A stretch of 54,507 nucleotides of DNA from Nitrospirota bacterium (GTDB lineage: Bacteria; Nitrospirota; Nitrospiria; Nitrospirales; NS-4). Of this stretch, positions 12,025 to 21,432 are shown piece after piece. Each line of letters begins with the position of its first letter. Within the stretch, counting starts at the first letter, position 1. The stretch covers positions 1-54,507 of the forward strand of contig SCTG01000048.1 in NCBI GenBank assembly GCA_004298335.1. The letters are read 5' to 3'. The position numbers and the translations under genes were made by a program. Below the pieces are notes generated by a model. It was not told where the DNA came from. It ran no database searches and saw nothing but the letters and a program-made list of their open reading frames with translations.

Positions 12025-12033
12025 TCTGGATCG

Positions 12034-12399
12034 GTGGCCCCACCCCGCTCCACTCGCGTACAGCACCTCCTTCGCAACAGCGCCGACATCCGGCTGGTTT
12101 TCAAGGAAGGGAAGCGGGTTTCGTGCCCGTTGTTCACGCTCCTCTACCGCCGGAACACGCTGGCCTGCACGCGGGTGGGCGTGGTCGTGGGCAGGAAGCT
12201 CGGCGGCGCGGTGGCCCGCAATCGCTCCAAGAGGCGGTTTCGCGAGCTCGGCCGGCTGAGTCTGCAGCGGGTTCCTTCCGGGCTGGACCTGTTGATTTTG
12301 CCGAAACGGGAATCCGTGACCGAGCCTGCACGGAGCCTGCGCGAAACCTGGCAGGCCACCCTTCGGCGGGCGCATTTGGTAGCGGCAGAGAGTTCATGA
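12034..12399 (+). CDS. rnpA: Ribonuclease P protein component
   Basis: The 121-residue basic protein helps RNase P RNA to mature tRNA 5' ends. Conserved features are the N-terminal FxxxF-like region (VQHLLRNSADIRLVFKEG) and the RNR-type signature GGAVARNRSKRRFRE near residue 60-75. The start is a GTG at 12034. Its stop TGA overlaps the yidD ATG (ATGA at 12396-12399), so translation is coupled. Length is normal for the family. Confidence 0.95.
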   Translation: MAPPRSTRVQHLLRNSADIRLVFKEGKRVSCPLFTLLYRRNTLACTRVGVVVGRKLGGAVARNRSKRRFRELGRLSLQRVPSGLDLLILPKRESVTEPARSLRETWQATLRRAHLVAAESS

Positions 12400-12617
12400 T
12401 GACCCGAAAGATTATCGCGCTGATCGCCCTCTACCAGCGGTGGATCTCGCCGCTGGGCCCGCCTTGTTGCGGGTTCGTGCCCACCTGCTCGACCTACGCA
12501 CGCGAGGCGCTGGTTCGCCACGGTCTTCTGCGAGGGCTGGGGCTGGCGGTGCGGCGTCTGCTGAAGTGCCACCCGTTCCATCGCGGCGGCTACGATCCGG
12601 TGCTGCCGGTTCGCTGA
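12396..12617 (+). CDS. yidD: Membrane protein insertion efficiency factor YidD
   Basis: The 73-residue protein has the YidD pattern: ALYQRWISPL, then CGFVPTCSTYAREAL with two conserved cysteines, then KCHPFHRGGYDPV. It assists YidC-dependent insertion at the inner membrane face. It overlaps the end of rnpA by 4 nt (ATGA) and yidC follows after 11 nt. The start MMTRK at 12396 is chosen for the overlap; the second ATG at 12399 is possible. Confidence 0.95.
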   Translation: MMTRKIIALIALYQRWISPLGPPCCGFVPTCSTYAREALVRHGLLRGLGLAVRRLLKCHPFHRGGYDPVLPVR

Positions 12618-12628
12618 CGGGCACGCAA

Positions 12629-14314
12629 ATGGAAAAGCGCATCATCCTCTTCCTTGTCCTCTCGATGGCGGTCATCGTGCTCTATCCCTATCTCCTGGAG
12701 AAGATGGGAATTGCGAAGCGGCCGGTGCCGGCATCGTCTGCGCCTGCGGCCAAGAAAAAGGATGCCGACAAGGCGGCACCCGCGCCCGCGCTGCCCCCGC
12801 CGGCCGCGCAGGCGCCGTCTCTGCCCAAGGCAAGCGTGATGCTCCCGCCGCCGGCGCTGACCGGCGAGCACGAACAGGAGGTGACGGTTGAGACCGACCT
12901 GGCGAGGGTCGTTCTGTCGAACCGCGGCGGCGTGATCAAGCGCTGGGAGCTCAAACGCTATCTGAACACGGACCCCAAACAGCCCAAGCCCATCCAGCTC
13001 GTGCCCGCCGACGAAAAGGGCGTCGCGCTCATCCCGCCGCTGACCGTGGAGGTCCTTGATGCCAAACTGCAGGAGCGGCTGGCCAGAGGTTTGTATGCGG
13101 TTTCTGGAAAGGACCTCAACCTCAACGAGGGCCGGCCCGCCGGCGAGATCGGCTTCTCGTATACGGATCCGGAGACCGGCGCGCAGGTCACGAAGCGGCT
13201 CACGTTTCATCACGGCAGCTACCTCGTGGATCTGACCGTGGAGACATCCGGCGTGAGCAGCTCGACGACCCTCTCGTTGGGTACAAACTTCGGGATCCAT
13301 CAATGGGAGGAGGGCTTCGTCGGCTTCATCGGGCCGGCCACGCACATCGGCGGCAAGCTCGACAAGGCGACGCCCGAGAAAGAAGACCTGCGGGCAGGCC
13401 AGGTGAAGTGGGCCGCCATGCAGGACAAGTATTTTCTCGCGGCCGCCATCCCCGCTGATGCCGTGCTTCATATCGGCGTCGTCCGCAAAGAGGGAGAGCG
13501 GCTGGTCTCGGTCGGACTGCGCACGCCCGCCGCGCCCGGGACCGTCGCGAGCCGCTACCGGCTCTTCGTCGGGCCGAAGGAATACGACACGCTGGAGGCG
13601 CTCAAGATCGAGCTGGAGGAGACGATCGACTTCGGCTGGTTCATCTACGGAAGCTGGTCCTTCGTGCGGGCGGTGGCCAAGCCCCTGTTCTACGCCATCC
13701 GCCACCTCCATGACCTCACCCACAATTACGGCGTGGCCATCATCATCGTCACCATCGGGATCAAGCTCCTGCTCGCGCCCCTCGCTTACAAGAGCTATAA
13801 GTCCATGAAGGACATGGCCGCCATCCAGCCGGAACTGATGGCTCTGCAGAAGAAGTACGCCGACGACCGCGACCGGCTCAACAAGGAACTGATCAAGCTC
13901 TACAAGGACAAGAAGGTGAACCCGGTCGGCGGTTGCCTGCCGATGTTCTTCCAGATTCCCATCTTCGTCGCGCTCTTCAACATCCTCTACATGACGATCG
14001 AGCTGCGACAGGCGCCCTTCCTGCTGTGGGTGAAGGACCTGTCGGTGCAGGACCCCTACTATGTCCTGCCGATCCTGATGGGCGTCACGATGTTCATCCA
14101 GCAGAAAATCCAGCCGACCACGATGGACCCGAAGCAGGCCCAGATCATGCTGCTGCTGCCGGTTTTCCTCACGTTCCTGTTCGTCACGTTCCCGGCCGGG
14201 CTCGTGTTGTACTGGCTGACGAACAACGTCCTCACGATCGCCCAGCAGGTCGTCACCGACCGGTATCTCCTGCCGAAAGCGCCGGCCCCGGCGACGGCTC
14301 CGGCCGCCAAATGA
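12629..14314 (+). CDS. yidC: Membrane protein insertase YidC
   Basis: The 561-residue insertase has the Gram-negative layout. There is an N-terminal membrane segment (residues 5-24, ILFLVLSMAVIVLYPYLL), a Pro/Ala-rich linker, a large periplasmic beta domain at about 75-330, then the insertase core. The core includes YGVAIIIVTIGIKLLLAP, a cytoplasmic coiled loop (MKDMAAIQPELMALQKK), GCLPMFFQIPIFVALFNIL and a final segment VTFPAGLVLYWLTNNVL. It inserts inner-membrane proteins such as ATP synthase subunit c. The jag/khg gene often found after yidC is absent; mnmE follows after 6 nt. Confidence 0.97.
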   Translation: MEKRIILFLVLSMAVIVLYPYLLEKMGIAKRPVPASSAPAAKKKDADKAAPAPALPPPAAQAPSLPKASVMLPPPALTGEHEQEVTVETDLARVVLSNRGGVIKRWELKRYLNTDPKQPKPIQLVPADEKGVALIPPLTVEVLDAKLQERLARGLYAVSGKDLNLNEGRPAGEIGFSYTDPETGAQVTKRLTFHHGSYLVDLTVETSGVSSSTTLSLGTNFGIHQWEEGFVGFIGPATHIGGKLDKATPEKEDLRAGQVKWAAMQDKYFLAAAIPADAVLHIGVVRKEGERLVSVGLRTPAAPGTVASRYRLFVGPKEYDTLEALKIELEETIDFGWFIYGSWSFVRAVAKPLFYAIRHLHDLTHNYGVAIIIVTIGIKLLLAPLAYKSYKSMKDMAAIQPELMALQKKYADDRDRLNKELIKLYKDKKVNPVGGCLPMFFQIPIFVALFNILYMTIELRQAPFLLWVKDLSVQDPYYVLPILMGVTMFIQQKIQPTTMDPKQAQIMLLLPVFLTFLFVTFPAGLVLYWLTNNVLTIAQQVVTDRYLLPKAPAPATAPAAK

Positions 14315-14320
14315 CCGCCC

Positions 14321-15703
14321 ATGAACGCCGGCGACACGATCTGCGCCATTGCCACGCCGCCCGGTGAGGGCGGCATCGGCATCATCCGGATCTCCGGCGA
14401 GAAGGCCCTAGACATCGCCTCGCGGGTCTTTGCCGGTGCCGGTGGCCGGACCGTCCGTGACTACTCGACGCACACCCTGCACCACGGCGAGCTGCGCGCG
14501 CCCGACGGCAAACGCCTAGACGAAGTCCTGGTGGCCGTCATGAAAGCCCCCCGCAGCTATACCTGCGAGGACGTCGTCGAATTCCATTGTCACGGAGGGC
14601 CGCTGATCCTTCGGCTCGGCCTGGAGGCCCTCATCCTGAGCGGTGCGCGGCTGGCGGAGCCGGGGGAGTTCACCAAGCGCGCCTTTCTGAACGGCCGGCT
14701 CGATCTCGCGCAGGCGGAGGCGGTCATGGATCTGATTGCAGCCCGTACCGACACCGGCCTGAGGGTTGCGCTGGAACAGCTCCGCGGAGCCCTGTCGGAG
14801 GAACTCGGACGCCTGCGCGAAGGTCTGGTGCGCCTGCTGGTCGAAGTCGAGGCCGGCATCGACTTTACGGACGAGGACATCACGTTTATTTCCCCGCAGG
14901 CCCTGGCCCAGGGCGTCACCGCGGTCCAGGACCGGATCGGGCGGCTCATCCGGACGGCGGAGGAAGGGCGCATCGTTCGCGAAGGCGTCACGGCGGCGCT
15001 GGTCGGGCGTCCCAATGTGGGCAAGTCCAGCCTCATGAATGCGCTGGCGAAGGCGGATCGGGCGATCGTGACCCCGATCCCCGGCACCACGCGCGACGTG
15101 CTGGAAGAGTTCGTCAACGTGCGCGGCATCCCCGTCCGCTTGCTGGACACGGCGGGCCTGCGGGCGACCGTGGACGTGGTGGAACGCGAGGGGGTGCGCC
15201 GCGCGCATGACGCGCTGGCGCGCGCCGAGCTCGTGCTGGCGGTGCTCGACGGAAACGAGCCGCTGGGCGCCGAGGACCGGCAGTTGCTGGATCTGACGCG
15301 GGGGAAGGCGACGATCCTGGTCGTCAACAAATCGGACCTCCCTCCCCGGCTGGACGTGCACCATCTCAAGGGACTCACGCAAGAAGACCGGATCGTCTGG
15401 ACCTCGGCGACCGGCGGCGCCGGGCTGGAAGAGCTGCGCGACGCGATCCGCGATGCCGTGCTCAAGCAGGGGCCGGAGCCGAGCGAAGGTGTGCTGATCA
15501 CGCACCTGCGCCATCGCGGCGCCCTCGAGCGGGCCCACGCCGCGCTCGCACAGGTGCGGCTCTCGGTCGAGCGCCGCATGGCGGCCGAGTTCATCGCCGT
15601 GGACCTGCGCGGGGCCGTCAACGCGATTGGCGAGATCATCGGCGAGACGACCACGGACGACATCCTTGACCGCATCTTCAGGGAGTTTTGCATCGGCAAA
15701 TGA
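14321..15703 (+). CDS. mnmE: tRNA modification GTPase MnmE
   Basis: The 460-residue GTPase works with MnmG to add carboxymethylaminomethyl groups to the wobble uridine of tRNAs. The N-terminal folate-binding domain starts [19 protein letters not shown]. The G domain has GRPNVGKSS at 229-237, DTAGLR and NKSDLP. It ends in the catalytic C-terminal motif CIGK. The stop TGA at 15701-15703 overlaps the mnmG ATG at 15700, so the two partners are translationally coupled. Confidence 0.97.
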   Translation: MNAGDTICAIATPPGEGGIGIIRISGEKALDIASRVFAGAGGRTVRDYSTHTLHHGELRAPDGKRLDEVLVAVMKAPRSYTCEDVVEFHCHGGPLILRLGLEALILSGARLAEPGEFTKRAFLNGRLDLAQAEAVMDLIAARTDTGLRVALEQLRGALSEELGRLREGLVRLLVEVEAGIDFTDEDITFISPQALAQGVTAVQDRIGRLIRTAEEGRIVREGVTAALVGRPNVGKSSLMNALAKADRAIVTPIPGTTRDVLEEFVNVRGIPVRLLDTAGLRATVDVVEREGVRRAHDALARAELVLAVLDGNEPLGAEDRQLLDLTRGKATILVVNKSDLPPRLDVHHLKGLTQEDRIVWTSATGGAGLEELRDAIRDAVLKQGPEPSEGVLITHLRHRGALERAHAALAQVRLSVERRMAAEFIAVDLRGAVNAIGEIIGETTTDDILDRIFREFCIGK

Positions 15704-17580
15704 TCGTCCAGGCGCACCAGGAACGCTTCGATGTGATCGTGGTGGGCGGCGGCCATGCGGGTTGCGAGGCCGCGCTCGCGGCGGCGCGCATGGGCGCGCG
15801 CACGGCGCTGCTGACGATGGAGGAGGACAAGATCGCGCAAATGTCCTGCAATCCCGCGATCGGCGGGATTGCGAAGGGGCACCTGGTGAAGGAAATCGAC
15901 GCCCTCGGCGGCGAGATGGGGCGCAACGCCGACGAGACCGGCATCCAGTTCCGGATGCTCAACACGCGGAACGGGCCGGCCGTGCGTTCGCTGCGGGCCC
16001 AGTGCGACAAGAAGCAGTACCGGCTGGTCATGCAGGCGACGCTGCGCGCGCAGCCGGGCCTCGTGATCGTGCGCGGGACCGTGGACCGGATCGAAACGTC
16101 CGGCGGGCGTGTCAGCGGCGTCGTCACCGGCGCGGGCGCGCGGCTCGCCGCCGGGGCCGTCATCCTGACAACAGGAACTTTCCTTAAGGGATTAATTCAC
16201 GTAGGGTTAAACCATTTCCCGGCCGGACGGGCCGGCGAGGCGCCGGCGGAGCATCTCTCCGACTGCATGAAGGAGTTCGGCTTCGAGTTGGGGCGGTTGA
16301 AGACCGGCACCCCTCCCCGCCTCGACCGGGACAGCATCGATTTCTCGGCGCTCGCGCCGCAGTGGGGGGACGATCCGCCGCTGCCGTTCTCGTTCCGGAC
16401 CGAGAAGATTCCAATGCCCCAGGTCTGCTGCCATCTCACGTACACCAACGACGAGACCCATCGCATCATCCAGGAGAACCTCGACCGGTCACCGATGTTC
16501 ACCGGCGTGATCGAAGGGACGGGGCCGCGCTACTGCCCCTCGATCGAGGACAAGGTCGTGCGATTTGCCGACAAGCCACGGCACCAGATCTTCATCGAGC
16601 CGGAAGGACTCGACACTAATGAATATTACCCTAATGGAATTTCGACCAGCCTCCCGGTGGACGTCCAGGCCGCGTTTCTGAAGACCATCCCCGGCCTCGA
16701 GCGCGCGACGATGCTCAAACCAGGGTATGCCGTCGAATACGACTACTTTCCGCCCCGCCAGCTGCATCCCACGATGGAAACGAAACTGGTGGAAGGGCTG
16801 TACCACGCCGGCCAGATCAACGGCACGTCCGGGTACGAAGAGGCGGCCGCCCAGGGGATCATGGCCGGCATCAACGCTGTCCTGAAGATCCGGGGTGAGG
16901 CGCCCTGTATCCTGGACCGGTCGGAAGCCTACATCGGGGTGCTGGTCGACGACCTCATTACCAAGGACGCGCGGGAGCCCTACCGGATGTTCACCTCGCG
17001 GGCCGAATACCGGTTGCTTCTCCGCCAGGATAACGCCGATCTCCGGCTCACGGACATCGGTTATCGGCTGGGGCTCATCCACGCGGGCGCGTACCGACGG
17101 TTTTGTGAGAAGCGCGATGCCATTAGCCTGGAGAAGGAGCGGTTCCTCAAGACCCGGCCCAGGCTCACCCCGGAGGTGGCCGCCAGGGCCGCTACGCTGG
17201 GCCTGGAGGGCCTGAGCCCGGACATGACCCTGGCCGGGCTGCTCCGGCGGCCTGAACTGGACTACGAGGGAGTCATGGACCTGACCGGCCTGGCAAGCCA
17301 CCCTGCCCAGGCCGTGCGCGAACAGGTCGAAATCCAGATCAAGTACGAGGGGTATATCCACCGCCAATCCCACGAGGTGGATAACTTTAAACGCCTCGAA
17401 TCACGCAGAATCCCATGCGATTTCGATTATGCCTGTGTTAAAGGCTTCTCGCGCGAGGTTTCGGAGAAGCTCCAAAAGGTGCGTCCGCACTCGCTGGGAC
17501 AGGCTTCCAGGATCGAGGGGGTCACCCCCGCCGCCGTATCACTCCTTCAGGTAGCCCTGGAGCGGTCCCGTCGAACCTGA
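15700..17580 (+). CDS. mnmG: tRNA uridine-5-carboxymethylaminomethyl enzyme MnmG
   Basis: The 626-residue FAD enzyme is the MnmE partner. The dinucleotide-binding site GGGHAGCEA is at residues 16-24. Family blocks [20 protein letters not shown] (given in full here as 20 residues) and [12 protein letters not shown] are present, as is the C-terminal QIKYEGYI segment. I chose the ATG at 15700, which overlaps the mnmE stop. A TTG at 15688 would add four residues. A parS site follows 3 nt after its stop. Confidence 0.96.
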   Translation: MIVQAHQERFDVIVVGGGHAGCEAALAAARMGARTALLTMEEDKIAQMSCNPAIGGIAKGHLVKEIDALGGEMGRNADETGIQFRMLNTRNGPAVRSLRAQCDKKQYRLVMQATLRAQPGLVIVRGTVDRIETSGGRVSGVVTGAGARLAAGAVILTTGTFLKGLIHVGLNHFPAGRAGEAPAEHLSDCMKEFGFELGRLKTGTPPRLDRDSIDFSALAPQWGDDPPLPFSFRTEKIPMPQVCCHLTYTNDETHRIIQENLDRSPMFTGVIEGTGPRYCPSIEDKVVRFADKPRHQIFIEPEGLDTNEYYPNGISTSLPVDVQAAFLKTIPGLERATMLKPGYAVEYDYFPPRQLHPTMETKLVEGLYHAGQINGTSGYEEAAAQGIMAGINAVLKIRGEAPCILDRSEAYIGVLVDDLITKDAREPYRMFTSRAEYRLLLRQDNADLRLTDIGYRLGLIHAGAYRRFCEKRDAISLEKERFLKTRPRLTPEVAARAATLGLEGLSPDMTLAGLLRRPELDYEGVMDLTGLASHPAQAVREQVEIQIKYEGYIHRQSHEVDNFKRLESRRIPCDFDYACVKGFSREVSEKLQKVRPHSLGQASRIEGVTPAAVSLLQVALERSRRT

Positions 17581-17583
17581 TAT

Positions 17584-17599
17584 TGTTCCACGTGGAACA
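17584..17599. promoter_or_regulatory. parS: parS site 1
   Basis: TGTTCCACGTGGAACA is a perfect 16-bp palindrome matching the chromosomal parS consensus. ParB binds it to nucleate a spreading complex for origin segregation. It fills the gap between mnmG and rsmG, and its last base is the first base of the rsmG ATG. An identical copy lies 711 bp downstream. Confidence 0.95.
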
Positions 17600-18285
17600 T
17601 GTCGCCCAATCCTTCCGCCCCTGATCTTTTCTCTCCGGCCGCAGCCCTGATGGAGGGCGGCTTGCGTTTGGGGATACCCCTTTCCCCCCATACCGTCGCC
17701 AGGCTGGTCCGCTATCTCCAGGAACTCATGCGGTGGAGCGCAAGAGTCAACCTGACGGGCCTGATCACCGAGCGCGACATCATCAGCAAACACTTCCTCG
17801 ATTCGCTGGCCGCCGTCAAACTCATCAAACCGGACCTGGGGCTTATCCGGCCGGGACCCGGCTTGCGGGTTCTGGATGTCGGTACGGGCGCCGGGTTTCC
17901 CGGGCTGGTGTTGAAGCTCCAGGACCCTGACTTGGCCGTGACCTTGCTCGAACCGTCCCAGAAGAAGGCGGCGTTCCTCCACCACATGATCGGGCTCCTG
18001 GGGATTTCCGGAGTCGCGGTCCTGATTGCGCGGCTCGAGGACCTCGATCCCGTGCAGACAGGCCCCTTCGACCTCGTGACAAGCCGGGCCGTCCGGCCCG
18101 AGCTCATCCTCACGGAGGCCCCTCGGCTCCTGGCCCGCGGCGGTCGGGTTCTGCTCTTCAGGGTCAGCCCGATGGAACAAGGCCCATCGGGGTACCGCCT
18201 CATCCAGGAAGCGTCGTTCGCCCTGCCTTTTACCGACGACCCCCGCACCCTGACCCTCCTGGAACCTGCTGTTTCTTCTTCTTAA
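17599..18285 (+). CDS. rsmG: 16S rRNA (guanine-N7) methyltransferase RsmG
   Basis: The 228-residue SAM-dependent enzyme methylates G527 of 16S rRNA. The SAM site VLDVGTGAGFPG is at about 91-102. NLTGLITERDIISKHFLDSL (51-70) is the RsmG signature region. The ATG at 17599 abuts parS site 1, and no Shine-Dalgarno site is visible because the palindrome occupies that position. Coupling from mnmG, 18 nt upstream, may compensate. parS site 2 follows 9 nt after the stop. Confidence 0.95.
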   Translation: MSPNPSAPDLFSPAAALMEGGLRLGIPLSPHTVARLVRYLQELMRWSARVNLTGLITERDIISKHFLDSLAAVKLIKPDLGLIRPGPGLRVLDVGTGAGFPGLVLKLQDPDLAVTLLEPSQKKAAFLHHMIGLLGISGVAVLIARLEDLDPVQTGPFDLVTSRAVRPELILTEAPRLLARGGRVLLFRVSPMEQGPSGYRLIQEASFALPFTDDPRTLTLLEPAVSSS

Positions 18286-18294
18286 TCCTCCATT

Positions 18295-18310
18295 TGTTCC
18301 ACGTGGAACA
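18295..18310. promoter_or_regulatory. parS: parS site 2
   Basis: This is a second, identical perfect palindrome TGTTCCACGTGGAACA. It lies 20 nt upstream of the -35 box of the parA promoter, so ParB spreading from it could autoregulate parAB. No other exact copy was noticed in the window. Confidence 0.95.
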
Positions 18311-18330
18311 ATAGGCCGAGCGAAGTTCCG

Positions 18331-18359
18331 TTGACACGTTAGGGCGCACTTGCTAGCAT
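18331..18359 (+). promoter_or_regulatory. Sigma70-type promoter of parAB
   Basis: TTGACA (18331-18336), 17-nt spacer, TAGCAT (18354-18359), with TGC just before the -10 (extended type). The predicted start is near 18366, about 24 nt before parA. GGAGG at 18370-18374 would then be in the leader. Confidence 0.85.
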
Positions 18360-18389
18360 GATCCCCTTTCGGAGGTTCCAAGCCGATCC

Positions 18390-19166
18390 ATGGGGCGAGT
18401 TCTCGCCATCGCCAATCAGAAAGGAGGGGTTGGCAAGACCACAACCGCCATCAATCTGGCGGCCTCTCTGGCGGTGGCGGAACGGACAGTCCTGCTGGTG
18501 GACCTGGACCCGCAGGCCAATGCCACCAGCGGCGTTGGAGTTGATCGGGACGGGATCAAGCTTTCGACCTATGATGCCCTGATCCGGGGCCGGAAGGTTT
18601 CGGAAGTTGTCGTGAGGTCGGCCGTTCCCCGGCTCGACGTGGTACCCTCCGAGCCTGACCTGGCTGCGGCGGAAGTGGAACTCGCTGGCTTGGAGAAGCG
18701 GGAACTGGTCCTGCGGCGGGTTTTGGAAGACGCCGCCAGGCAGTATGACTTCGTGCTGGTGGATTGCCCGCCGGCTCTGGGGTTGTTGACCGTGAATGCC
18801 CTCGTTGCGGCAGACGCGCTGCTGGTTCCCGTGCAATGCGAGTTTTACGCGATGGAGGGGCTGGGCCGATTGATGCAGACCGTCGAGATGGTGCGCAAGT
18901 CCTTGAATCCGTCGCTGGCCATTGAGGGGATCCTGCTGACCCTGTTCGACGGGCGGAACAATCTCCATAAGCAGGTGGCAGATGAGATACGTAAGCATTT
19001 TACGGGCAAGGTGTTCAAGGCCGTGATCCCGCGCAATATCAGGCTCGCGGAGGCTCCCAGTCATGGAGCGCCGGTGCTCATGTACGACGTGACCTCGACT
19101 GGGGCGCAGGCGTACCTGAGTCTGGCCAAGGAAGTCCTGGCACATGCAAAAAAAGGCGCTCGGTAG
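18390..19166 (+). CDS. parA: Chromosome-partitioning ATPase ParA (Soj)
   Basis: The 258-residue Walker-type ATPase binds the nucleoid and moves ParB-parS complexes. The deviant Walker A KGGVGKTT is at residues 11-18, Walker A' DLDPQANAT near 41-49 and Walker B-type [12 protein letters not shown] near 126-137. Short length and absence of an N-terminal HTH mark it as the chromosomal Soj type. It overlaps parB by 23 nt. GGAGG at 18370-18374 is 15 nt before the ATG, somewhat far for a ribosome binding site. Confidence 0.97.
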   Translation: MGRVLAIANQKGGVGKTTTAINLAASLAVAERTVLLVDLDPQANATSGVGVDRDGIKLSTYDALIRGRKVSEVVVRSAVPRLDVVPSEPDLAAAEVELAGLEKRELVLRRVLEDAARQYDFVLVDCPPALGLLTVNALVAADALLVPVQCEFYAMEGLGRLMQTVEMVRKSLNPSLAIEGILLTLFDGRNNLHKQVADEIRKHFTGKVFKAVIPRNIRLAEAPSHGAPVLMYDVTSTGAQAYLSLAKEVLAHAKKGAR

Positions 19167-19980
19167 AGGACTGCAAACCCTGATTCCCGTCGGCAATGCC
19201 GTCGGGCGGGATGAGATCGAGGACGTTCCGCTGTCCCTGGTCTCGCCCAATCCCTTTCAGCCGCGCCGTATCTTCGATGAGGCCGAGTTGGAGGAGCTGG
19301 CCAACTCGATCAAGGCCAAGGGGGTGTTGCAGCCGATCCTGGTGCGGAAACTCGGCGACGGCGGGTACGAGCTGATCGCCGGCGAACGGCGCTGGCGCGC
19401 GGCCAAACTCGCCGGCCTGAAGAAAATTCCGGCTATCATTCGCCCGGCCACCGATGCCGAGGCGATGGAAATGGCGCTGATCGAGAACCTTCAGCGCAAG
19501 GACCTGAATCCGATGGAGGCCGCGCGGGCCTATCAGCGCCTGATGAAGGAATTCGGACTGACACAGGAGGCGGTTTCACGTGCCCTGGGGAAAGAACGGT
19601 CCTCGATCGCGAACACTGTGCGGCTCCTGGCGCTCCAGTCCGAGGTGCAGGCCTGGGTCGAGAGCGACCAGTTGTCGTGGGGGCACGCCAAGGTCCTGCT
19701 GGCGGTCTCCGATCCGGAGCAGCAGATTCGCCTGGGGCGACAGGCCGTGACGGAGCGGCTGTCGGTGCGGGACCTCGAGCGCCTGGTCCGGCCAGCCCCT
19801 CGACCCGGCCGTTCGAACAACGCCCGCAAGGGCCACCGGCCCAGCGAGATCGAGGAACGGATGTCACGTCGGTTGGGCACGAAAGTGCGGCTGATCCACG
19901 GCAAGACGGGGGGGAAAATCGTCGTCGACTATTACTCTCCCGCCGATCTTGAAAGAGTCATCGACATGATCCTGGGATAG
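19144..19980 (+). CDS. parB: Chromosome-partitioning protein ParB (Spo0J)
   Basis: The 278-residue CTP-dependent clamp binds parS. The N-terminal domain holds the CTP-binding GERRWRAA at 80-87 and [15 protein letters not shown] central helix-turn-helix region ([20 protein letters not shown]) recognises parS. The C-terminal dimerisation domain ends [17 protein letters not shown]. It begins inside parA. Two parS sites within 1.6 kb upstream complete the ParABS system, and three bactofilin genes follow. Confidence 0.97.
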   Translation: MQKKALGRGLQTLIPVGNAVGRDEIEDVPLSLVSPNPFQPRRIFDEAELEELANSIKAKGVLQPILVRKLGDGGYELIAGERRWRAAKLAGLKKIPAIIRPATDAEAMEMALIENLQRKDLNPMEAARAYQRLMKEFGLTQEAVSRALGKERSSIANTVRLLALQSEVQAWVESDQLSWGHAKVLLAVSDPEQQIRLGRQAVTERLSVRDLERLVRPAPRPGRSNNARKGHRPSEIEERMSRRLGTKVRLIHGKTGGKIVVDYYSPADLERVIDMILG

Positions 19981-20026
19981 GTAATGAGTAGTAAAACGTA
20001 CCTAATTTTAATTAAGGAGAAAAATT

Positions 20027-20503
20027 ATGTGGAAAAAGGGCGATGATGTCGAGAAGCAGGAGGATGACCTGAACGGACCGGGCGCCGCGGGCGCGTCGGA
20101 CGAGGAGGTGATCGCCTTCGTCGGCCGGGGCGTCGAGTTCAAGGGCGTGATCACGTACGACGGGACGGTCCGCATCGACGGCCGCCTGGATGGAGAGATC
20201 CACACCGATGGCGTGCTGGTCGTCGGCGAGGATGCCGTCCTGACGGCGCAGATCACCGCCGGCACGGTGATCAGCCGGGGCAAGATCACGGGGGACATCG
20301 TGGCGGCCGGCAAGGTCCGCCTCCAGGCGCCGGCCGTGCTGAACGGCTCCGTGAAAGCGCCGCTGCTTTCCATTGAAGAGGGGGTGCTCTTCAACGGAAG
20401 TCTGGAGATGGCCAAGGCCGAACCGGCCGAAGCCGGCAAGGCTCAGGCGGGCGGGTCGGTCACGCCTATTCGCGTCAGCTCGACGATGAAGACGGTGGGC
20501 TAA
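20027..20503 (+). CDS. bacM: Bactofilin 1
   Basis: The 158-residue protein has a central bactofilin beta-helix (about 30-125) flanked by disordered tails. The fold is seen as hydrophobic repeats such as VRIDGRLDGEIHTDGVLVVG and ISRGKITGDIVAAGKVRL. Bactofilins polymerise without nucleotide into filaments that scaffold cell shape, stalk or chromosome-segregation proteins. AAGGAG lies 8-13 nt before the ATG in an AT-rich spacer. It is the first of three tandem paralogues directly after parAB; the symbol is the general family one. Confidence 0.93.
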   Translation: MWKKGDDVEKQEDDLNGPGAAGASDEEVIAFVGRGVEFKGVITYDGTVRIDGRLDGEIHTDGVLVVGEDAVLTAQITAGTVISRGKITGDIVAAGKVRLQAPAVLNGSVKAPLLSIEEGVLFNGSLEMAKAEPAEAGKAQAGGSVTPIRVSSTMKTVG

Positions 20504-20515
20504 AGGAGACGACCC

Positions 20516-20959
20516 ATGTGGTCCAAAAAGGACAAGAACAATCCCTACTCGATGACCGGCGAGGAGTCTTTCACGTTCCTCGGCAAGGGATCCCAGTTCA
20601 AGGGGATCGTCACCTTCGAAGGCACGATCCGCATTGACGGCCGGCTCGAGGGCGAGATCCACACGAAGGGCACCCTCGTCGTGGGCGAGCATGCCGTCAT
20701 TGAAGGAGACATCAGCGCCGACGTGGTGATCAGCGGCGGGCGGGTCACCGGCAACATCGTCGCCAAGGAAAAGGTCCAGCTGCTCTCCACCGGGGTCGTG
20801 CTCGGGACCATCAAGACCCCGCTGCTGACGGTGGAAGAGGGCGTCCGCTTTATGGGCAACTGCGAGGCGGAGGGGCGGGGCGAAGTCAGGACCCTGGAAG
20901 GGGCGAGAGAGACGATCCAGCAGCCGCAGCAAGGAACGGCGCGGGCTCGCGGCGCGTAG
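20516..20959 (+). CDS. Bactofilin 2
   Basis: The 147-residue paralogue starts MWSKKDKNNPYS, with the core TFLGKGSQFKGIVTFEGTIR and LEGEIHTKGTLVVGEHAVIE. It has a shorter N-terminal tail than copy 1 and a C-terminal tail rich in Gln/Arg. It starts 12 nt after bactofilin 1 behind AAAGGAGAC. The core is clearly more like copy 3 (shared VVGEHA/ILGEHA block) than copy 1. It probably co-polymerises with its neighbours; this is inference. Confidence 0.93.
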   Translation: MWSKKDKNNPYSMTGEESFTFLGKGSQFKGIVTFEGTIRIDGRLEGEIHTKGTLVVGEHAVIEGDISADVVISGGRVTGNIVAKEKVQLLSTGVVLGTIKTPLLTVEEGVRFMGNCEAEGRGEVRTLEGARETIQQPQQGTARARGA

Positions 20960-20976
20960 GGGAACGGCCGCGCGGC

Positions 20977-21426
20977 ATGTTCACAGGGAAAGACAAGAAG
21001 AAAGAGCTCCCGCAGGAGGGGAAGGAAACCTTTACCTTCCTGGCGCGCGGGTTTGAGTTCAAGGGGACGCTGACTTTCGAGGGCACAGTCCGCATCGACG
21101 GCTCCGTGGCCGGGGAAATCCGCTCGAACGGAACCATTATCCTGGGCGAGCATGCGGCGGTCGAGGGGGACGTCAGCGCCGGCACGATCGTCAGCGGCGG
21201 GAAGATCACCGGGAACGTGATGGCGACGGAAAAGGTGCATCTTCTCCCGACCGCCATGCTGCGCGGGGATGTGATGGCCCCGCTCGTGCAAATGGACGAA
21301 GGGGTGAGCTTTCACGGCACGTGCGAGTCGGAAGGCCGCGTCAAGAAAAAGGCACCGGAGGAAGTGCGCGAGATGCCGAGCCAGGTGCCCAAAGTGCGCG
21401 TTTCTCATCGCGGGGAGGCCCTGTAA
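20977..21426 (+). CDS. Bactofilin 3
   Basis: The 149-residue paralogue starts MFTGKDKKKELPQEG. The beta-helix core includes TFLARGFEFKGTLTFEGTVR and VAGEIRSNGTIILGEHAAVE. The C-terminal tail is basic (VKKKAPEEVREMPSQVPKVR). It lies 17 nt after copy 2, and mnmA starts 6 nt after its stop. The differing tails of the three paralogues suggest distinct partners on a shared filament. Confidence 0.93.
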   Translation: MFTGKDKKKELPQEGKETFTFLARGFEFKGTLTFEGTVRIDGSVAGEIRSNGTIILGEHAAVEGDVSAGTIVSGGKITGNVMATEKVHLLPTAMLRGDVMAPLVQMDEGVSFHGTCESEGRVKKKAPEEVREMPSQVPKVRVSHRGEAL

Positions 21427-21432
21427 AACTCG

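Noticed and set aside
17375..17385. DnaA-box-like GGTGGATAA in mnmG
   Set aside because: One mismatch, inside a coding region, no cluster of boxes nearby.
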